Source of the DNA: Thermoleophilia bacterium
GTDB lineage: Bacteria; Actinomycetota; Thermoleophilia; Gaiellales; SKUG01
Reading direction: 5' to 3'
NCBI GenBank assembly: GCA_020438525.1
Contig: JAGQUL010000234.1
Coordinates: 1 to 9,946, forward strand
DNA length: 9,946 bases
A program made the translations under genes and the position numbers. Positions 6,529 through 9,946 of this stretch are shown here, one piece after another; within the stretch, counting starts at the first letter, position 1; the number at the start of each line of letters is the position of its first letter. The notes under the pieces were generated by a model that was given only the letters and a program-made list of their open reading frames with translations, made no database searches and had not been told where the DNA came from.

Positions 6529-6685
6529 CCCACGCACCCCGCGCACACGGACCACCTGCTCGATCGACAACGCCAGGCCGACACGGCGTCGGCGCCCACA
6601 CACGAGCCTGCACGCATCCGCGACTGCCTTCCGGATCCGCAGGCCGGGGCGCCGACGCCGTTTCGATGTGTGTGAGATCCCCGGC

Positions 6686-6728
6686 GAGTTTCGCATCTCA
6701 CGGTCGGTTTCCGACCCTGACATGCGAA
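6686..6728. repeat. Dispersed palindromic element, copy 2
   Basis: This is the second copy of the element at 2258-2300, in the same orientation. It differs at 6698 (A to T) and 6708 (A to T). The outer stem is TTCGCAT/ATGCGAA and the inner stem GGTCGG/CCGACC has a TTT loop. The change at 6698 turns an A-A mismatch in the internal loop into a T-A pair, and the change at 6708 is in the terminal loop, so the structure is kept or improved. It lies 29 bp beyond the stop of the minus-strand phosphodiesterase gene, again at a gene 3' end. Confidence 0.8.
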
Positions 6729-6757
6729 GGTCACCCGGTGCCCGGTGCGCGCGAATC

Positions 6758-7546
6758 TCACCCCGTGAACGGGATGCGGATCGCCTCGATCGCAGTGGCG
6801 CGACCGGTCGCCGGGTCGAGATCGATGATCGCGCCCTCGAGCTGCACGCCTTCGCTCGAGGGGACGAAGCGCTCGCCGACCCCGGTCAGGAACCGCTTGA
6901 GGATGATGTCGGCGCGCACGCCGATCACGGAGTTGCCGTGCGGTCCGGTCATGCCCAGGTCGGTGATGTAGGCCGTGCCGCCGGGCAGCACCCGCGCGTC
7001 GGACGTCTGCACGTGTGTGTGCGTACCGACCACCGCGCTCGCCCGCCCGTCCAGGTGCAGGCCCATCGCCACCTTTTCGCTCGTGGCCTCCGCGTGCATG
7101 TCGACGAGCAGGATCGGCGTTCGTGCCAGCGCCTTCTCGACGAGCGCGTCGACCGCCTCGAAGGCGCTCTGGCCCACGTCGAGGTAGAGCGAGCCCATCA
7201 GGTTGAGCACCGCGACCTCGAGCTCGCCGACCGGCACGAAGCACAGGCCTCGCCCGGGCGCGCGCTTGTGCAGGTTCGCCGGGCGCACGATCGGCACCGT
7301 CGGGTCCTCGAGCACCGAGAAGATCTCTCGCTGGCGCAGCGCGTGGTTGCCGAGCGTGATCGCATCGACCCCGTGCTGCAGCATCGAGCGCGCCTGCTTC
7401 TCGTAGATGCCGAGGCCCTTGGCGGCGTTCTCGCCGTTCACCACGACCGCGTCGAGCTCGTGCTCCACGCGCAGCTGCGGGACGAGCTGCTCGACGCAGC
7501 GTCGCCCGCTTTCTCCGAACACGTCGCCGACGAACAGGATCCGCAT
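6758..7546 (-). CDS. YmdB-family metallophosphoesterase (TIGR00282-like)
   Basis: A 262-residue protein of the YmdB family, full length. These cytosolic dimetal phosphodiesterases hydrolyse 2',3'-cyclic nucleotides (and 3',5'-cAMP in some reports), and in Bacillus YmdB affects biofilm and motility choices. Metal and catalytic residues are all present: D8 in GDVFG, E39 and N40 in NGENAA, N67 and H68 in LGNH, H151 in DMHAEATSEK, H176 and H178 in GTHTHV, plus YITDLGMTGP (193-202). The GNH motif usually continues with a Trp-Asp pair; here it reads GNHALRQ, which is unusual. It often neighbours RNase Y (rny) in other genomes, but no rny is in this window. Start ATG 7546 has TAGGTT seven bases upstream, so the mRNA is probably leaderless. 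It is divergent from the toxin-antitoxin operon across 69 bp. Confidence 0.9.
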   Translation of the reverse strand: MRILFVGDVFGESGRRCVEQLVPQLRVEHELDAVVVNGENAAKGLGIYEKQARSMLQHGVDAITLGNHALRQREIFSVLEDPTVPIVRPANLHKRAPGRGLCFVPVGELEVAVLNLMGSLYLDVGQSAFEAVDALVEKALARTPILLVDMHAEATSEKVAMGLHLDGRASAVVGTHTHVQTSDARVLPGGTAYITDLGMTGPHGNSVIGVRADIILKRFLTGVGERFVPSSEGVQLEGAIIDLDPATGRATAIEAIRIPFTG

Positions 7547-7553
7547 GGTCGTG

Positions 7554-7559
7554 AACCTA
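7554..7559 (-). promoter_or_regulatory. -10 box of the YmdB-like gene (leaderless)
   Basis: On the minus strand TAGGTT is followed by seven bases and ATG 7546, so transcription would begin at or next to the A of the start codon. No Shine-Dalgarno is present and no clear -35 is seen. The arrangement matches the box in front of 2402. Confidence 0.5.
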
Positions 7560-7572
7560 CCGCTTCATCGAC

Positions 7573-7612
7573 CATATGCCCTTGATCGGGTCTGACATAT
7601 GGCTATCATATG
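7573..7612. promoter_or_regulatory. CATATG operator array upstream of the toxin-antitoxin operon
   Basis: Three CATATG palindromes start at 7573, 7596 and 7607, spaced 23 and 11 bp, that is about two and one helical turns. They flank and overlap the antitoxin promoter: box 1 is upstream of the -35, box 2 lies in the spacer, box 3 overlaps the -10. RHH antitoxins typically bind short palindromes repeated on one DNA face, so these are good candidates for autorepression sites. Box 1 lies 13 bp upstream of the divergent gene's -10, so that gene may be affected too. The sites are seen; binding is inference. Confidence 0.55.
7582..7609 (+). promoter_or_regulatory. Promoter of the toxin-antitoxin operon
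   Basis: TTGATC (7582-7587), a 16-bp spacer, and TATCAT (7604-7609) make the best sigma-70-like promoter in the window. The start of transcription would be near 7616, which is the ATG of the antitoxin in the start chosen here. The upstream ATG at 7610 would then not be in the mRNA. Confidence 0.6.
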
Positions 7613-7615
7613 AAC

Positions 7616-7885
7616 ATGTCGGTTTCCGCACGCAAGCAGGTGCTCATGCAGCTCAACGAGGACCTCGTCAGTGAACTCGACGATCTTGTCGCAAAGACCG
7701 GCCGCAACCGCTCCGACCTGGCGCGCGAGGCGCTGAGCGACCTGCTCCGCAAGTTCCGCGCCGCAGACATCGACCGGCAGTACGTCGAGGCGTACACGCG
7801 GCATCCCCAGTCCGAGGCCGAGTGGGACGAGGATGAGTTCAACGAGCACATGCGCGAGCTCGACGAGTGGGACGGTGGCTGGTGA
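7616..7885 (+). CDS. Ribbon-helix-helix antitoxin (CopG-like)
   Basis: An 89-residue antitoxin. The N-terminal strand KQVLMQL (7-13) and the two helices (about 15-28 and 32-45, with TGRNRSDLAREAL) form an RHH/CopG DNA-binding domain, which dimerises and binds short palindromes. The acidic C-terminus (about 60-89, SEAEWDEDEFNEH and RELDEWDGGW) is the expected toxin-wrapping segment. The start is taken as ATG 7616 because the promoter predicts transcription from about 7616; ATG 7610 in the same frame would add two residues but lies against the -10. There is no Shine-Dalgarno, in keeping with a leaderless mRNA. The stop codon overlaps the GTG start of the toxin (GTGA), so the two are translationally coupled. 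It probably represses its own operon through the CATATG boxes. Confidence 0.85.
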   Translation: MSVSARKQVLMQLNEDLVSELDDLVAKTGRNRSDLAREALSDLLRKFRAADIDRQYVEAYTRHPQSEAEWDEDEFNEHMRELDEWDGGW

Positions 7886-8193
7886 ACCGTGGCGAAGTCT
7901 GGTGGGTGGCAACTGCACACGGCCGTCGCCCACATCTGGTGCTCAGTCGCCAGGCTGCGATCCCGCTGTTGTCGCGAGTACTCGCGGTGCCCGCAACGAC
8001 CAATCGGCGCGGGGCACCCAGCGAGGTCGATCTCGACGAGGACGACGGGATGCCCCGCGAATGCGTGCTGTCGTTCGACGACACGCGCCTCGTGTCGAAA
8101 TCGAAATTCCTCAAGCGCATCTGTTCACTGAACGCGGAACGCATGACCGAGGCGTGCCGCGCCATGGGCATCACGACCGGTTGCGTCGAGTAA
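7882..8193 (+). CDS. MazF-family mRNA interferase toxin
   Basis: A 103-residue MazF/PemK-like ribonuclease toxin of usual length. It begins NRGEVWWV (2-9), the characteristic first strand, followed by GRRPHLVLSR (14-23), VPATTN (36-41, the catalytic Thr/Ser region), a loop with EVDLDEDDGMP, and LSFDDTRLVSKSKFLKRI (63-80), matching the family's conserved Asp/Arg and final strand. It would cleave mRNA at a short recognition sequence when free of antitoxin; the specificity cannot be read off. The start is GTG 7882, overlapping the antitoxin stop as GTGA; an in-frame GTG at 7867 would add five residues. Codon use is less G/C-ending than in the neighbours (GCA, ACT, CGT, CCA, CAT, AGT, TTG, GTA, AAT are frequent), suggesting acquisition by transfer. 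Confidence 0.87.
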   Translation: MNRGEVWWVATAHGRRPHLVLSRQAAIPLLSRVLAVPATTNRRGAPSEVDLDEDDGMPRECVLSFDDTRLVSKSKFLKRICSLNAERMTEACRAMGITTGCVE

Positions 8194-8196
8194 CCT
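8191..8196 (+). promoter_or_regulatory. Possible -10 box for the glutaredoxin-like gene
   Basis: TAACCT fits TANNNT and includes the stop TAA of the toxin gene. It would give a leader of about 22 bases containing AAGGA (8215-8219) before ATG 8226. No -35 is evident, so read-through from the toxin-antitoxin promoter is also possible. Confidence 0.35.
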
Positions 8197-8225
8197 CCTC
8201 ACCCACAACCGTCCAAGGAACCGAC

Positions 8226-8510
8226 ATGAAGCTCTACGTCTGTGGCGCCGGCACCTCCTTTGGTGGCGCCGGCCACCCGTGCGGCAAGGCCGCCAATGCA
8301 CTGCGCACCGCCGGCTACTCGGGATTCGACGTGGAGAAGGTACGTGGCTTCAAGAACGTGCCGTTCTCGATACGGCCCGGCATGCGCGACCACATCGTCG
8401 AGCTCACCGGATCGCCGCACGTACCGGTGCTCGTGCTCGACGACGGAACGGCGATCTCCGGCTCCGGCAACATCGTGAGCTGGGCAGCCGAGCACCCCGC
8501 CGGCGGCTGA
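8226..8510 (+). CDS. Small glutaredoxin / GST N-terminal-domain-like protein
   Basis: A 94-residue single-domain protein of the thioredoxin superfamily, like the N-terminal domain of glutathione S-transferases or a glutaredoxin. It has the first strand KLYVCG, a helix beginning HPCGKAANAL (C19 in the usual active-site position), the conserved VPVLVLDDG turn with cis-proline P67, and ISGSGNIVSWA, where GST domains have an E/D-S-x-x-I thiol-binding motif. The second cysteine of CxxC is absent (C-G-K-A), so a monothiol or non-catalytic role is likely; C6 is a further cysteine. Actinobacteria mostly use mycothiol rather than glutathione, so the natural thiol is unknown. The start ATG 8226 is preceded by AAGGA (8215-8219). 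It follows the toxin-antitoxin pair by 32 bp and ends 10 bp before the convergent flippase gene. Confidence 0.78.
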   Translation: MKLYVCGAGTSFGGAGHPCGKAANALRTAGYSGFDVEKVRGFKNVPFSIRPGMRDHIVELTGSPHVPVLVLDDGTAISGSGNIVSWAAEHPAGG

Positions 8511-8520
8511 GCGCGCTACG

Positions 8521-9946
8521 TCAGCGAATGATGCGGATCGACCAGGCGAGGTGGGCGAGCGCGGCGAGGCCGCCGGCGACGAGCAGCACGACCACGTCGG
8601 CGGGATCGGTGAACGCCGCCTCGAGCCCCGCGCGCACCACCAGCGCCAGCACCGCCACCGCAGCGCTCACCGCCGCCCCGCGCGCGAGCACGCCGCGGAT
8701 CGATGCGGCCGGCGGATTCGCGGTCGCGCCGAGCTCGCGCTCGAGCAGCAGGTCGTGCCGCAGGAAGTAGATGCCGAACGCGATCGTGGTGCTGATCACC
8801 GCACCCCACGCACCCAGCCATGGCACGAGCGCAAGGTCGAGCACCACGTTCACGCCGACCGTCACCGCCGCGATCGGCAGCCGCTCCTTCGCGTGCCCGG
8901 TCTGGTTGAGCGTGATCGTGGGCAGCGGCGCCAGCGCGCTCAGCAGCAGGAACAGCCCCATCGCCGGCACGAACGCCCAGTCGTCACGATACGACGCGTC
9001 GAACGTGCCGAACAGCTGCGGGGCGAGCACGACGAGCACCAGCACCGCACCGAACGTCACCACGCCCAGGAACGAGATCCACTGCCGGTACATCGCCTGC
9101 CCCGCCGCGCCTGCCCCCGCGATCCTCGGCGCCACGATCCCCGCGATCACGATCGCCGGCGCCGCCAGCATCGCCTGCACCTTGAGCACGAGCGCGTACG
9201 GCGCCACCTCGCTCAGCGGATGGAACGCCCCGATCACGAACTGGTCGACCTGTCCGAACACCGCCAGCAGCAGGCTCACCACGAAGATCCGCCTGCCGTA
9301 CTCGGCGACCATCCGCACCGTCGCACCGCCCGCATCCGGCGCGGCCTCCGCCACGTCCTTCGCCGGAGCACGACCCGGCGCAAGCAGCAGCACCCACCCG
9401 ATCGCGCTCACCACGAACCCCGCCGCCACGGTCGCGCCGATCACCTCCGCCACGTCACCCCCGCGCGAGCGCGCGACGAGCACCAGCACCAGCTCCACCG
9501 CCGGCTGCGCCACCGTCACCAGCAGCAGCAGCCGGATCCGGCGCAGGCTCGGCAGCAGCCCGAAGAAGTACGCCACCAGGCTCTGCGCCACCACCAGCCC
9601 GGCCAGCACCGGCAGCAGGTCCACCACGAGCGACCTCGAGTCCTCGAGCCACGGCGTGACCGGCGCGACCAGCACGCACGCCGCGGCCACCGCGATGATC
9701 CCGAGGCGCACCGCGCCCACCGCGACCACCAGCTTCGTCGTCGACAACCCCTGCGCCACGTACCGCGCGAGCGAGCTCGTCAGCCCCAGGTCGAGCGCCA
9801 TCACGAGCAGCACCTGGATGCCGAACACGATCGCGTACGCACCGTACTCGCTCTTGGTGAGCGTGCCCGCCACCACGAACGTCGTGACCGTCGTGCACGC
9901 CATCGCCGCGACGCGCGCACCCACCGCCAGCCCCGCGTCGCGCGCC
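8521..9946 (-). CDS. MATE/Wzx-type polysaccharide or lipid flippase (5' end cut by window)
   Basis: The frame runs on the minus strand from the right edge to TGA at 8521-8523, about 474 residues. A GTG at 9924 could be a start, but the frame continues with family-like ARDAGLAVGARV, so the true start is probably just outside. Hydrophobic segments, roughly 12 to 14, run through the protein, consistent with the MOP/MATE superfamily of polysaccharide (Wzx-like) or lipid-linked oligosaccharide flippases. Visible signposts are SEYGAYAIVFGIQVLLVM near the start, YGRRIFVVSLLLAVF and VDQFVIGAF in mid-protein, and NVVLDLALVPWLGAWGAVISTTIA near the C-terminus; the NxxLDLxLVPxxGxxGAAxATxIA pattern is typical of this family. 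It would export cell-envelope glycans or teichoic-like precursors across the cytoplasmic membrane. The substrate is unknown. No partner glycosyltransferase is in the window. Confidence 0.82.
   Translation of the reverse strand, partial: ARDAGLAVGARVAAMACTTVTTFVVAGTLTKSEYGAYAIVFGIQVLLVMALDLGLTSSLARYVAQGLSTTKLVVAVGAVRLGIIAVAAACVLVAPVTPWLEDSRSLVVDLLPVLAGLVVAQSLVAYFFGLLPSLRRIRLLLLVTVAQPAVELVLVLVARSRGGDVAEVIGATVAAGFVVSAIGWVLLLAPGRAPAKDVAEAAPDAGGATVRMVAEYGRRIFVVSLLLAVFGQVDQFVIGAFHPLSEVAPYALVLKVQAMLAAPAIVIAGIVAPRIAGAGAAGQAMYRQWISFLGVVTFGAVLVLVVLAPQLFGTFDASYRDDWAFVPAMGLFLLLSALAPLPTITLNQTGHAKERLPIAAVTVGVNVVLDLALVPWLGAWGAVISTTIAFGIYFLRHDLLLERELGATANPPAASIRGVLARGAAVSAAVAVLALVVRAGLEAAFTDPADVVVLLVAGGLAALAHLAWSIRIIR

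Larger units (their letters stand above)
6380..6757. other. Convergent intergenic region without genes
   Basis: This 378-bp gap lies between the ends of two convergent genes. It holds the second 43-bp palindrome (6686-6728), a 10-bp perfect palindrome GGTCCGGACC (6453-6462), three CTCGT units (6469-6483) and three CCCGCA units (6511-6528). Small ORFs here are arginine- or proline-rich with no Shine-Dalgarno and no family resemblance. I see no RNA gene in it. Confidence 0.6.

Noticed and set aside
6404..6540. CRISPR-like or tRNA-like array in the GC-rich repeats
   Set aside because: The repeats are 5-6 bp and adjacent without spacers, and no cloverleaf can be drawn.
6376..6723. 115-residue minus-strand ORF starting in palindrome copy 2
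   Set aside because: Low-complexity cysteine/glycine stretches come from the CCCGCA repeat; the start lies in the repeated element; there is no Shine-Dalgarno.
8506..8525. GCTGA/TCAGC inverted repeat between convergent genes as a bidirectional terminator
   Set aside because: The 5-bp stem is formed by the two stop codons themselves with a 10-base loop; it is too weak and has no U-tract.

Overview
The window is very GC-rich, and in every real gene the third codon positions are almost all G or C. Promoters of the form TANNNT lie directly in front of start codons. Together with the gene content (a YmdB-type phosphodiesterase, a Ddl-like ligase beside a MocR/LysN-like aminotransferase, an HTH_42 protein, an RHH/MazF pair) this points to a high-GC actinobacterium, possibly class Thermoleophilia. 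The phylum is fairly safe; the class is inference from gene content only.

Left part (1-2401): the C-terminal end of an unrecognised gene, then two tandem paralogous genes for glycine-rich, probably four-helix membrane proteins of unknown function. A 43-bp imperfect palindrome follows the second one. Middle (2402-5815): a tightly packed three-gene operon encodes a fold-type I PLP aminotransferase, a D-Ala-D-Ala ligase-like ATP-grasp enzyme and an HTH_42/AlkZ-like winged-helix protein. It starts at a probable leaderless promoter, and a hairpin follows the last gene. At 5816-6067 is a long leader with inverted repeats and a strong Shine-Dalgarno sequence, followed by a small thioredoxin-fold protein with a CxxS active site. 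A 378-bp convergent gap (6380-6757) carries the second copy of the 43-bp palindrome.

Right part: a minus-strand YmdB-family phosphodiesterase gene (6758-7546) is divergent from a type II toxin-antitoxin operon (RHH antitoxin and MazF-like toxin, 7616-8193). The 69-bp divergent region holds two probable leaderless promoters and three CATATG boxes. A small glutaredoxin/GST-N-like protein follows. A MATE/Wzx-type flippase gene on the minus strand runs off the right edge.

Most genes belong to known families. The least explained items are the tandem membrane-protein pair, the repeated palindrome at gene ends, the CATATG array over the toxin-antitoxin promoter, and the structured leader of the thioredoxin-like gene. 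No RNA gene, CRISPR array, insertion sequence or phage gene was seen.
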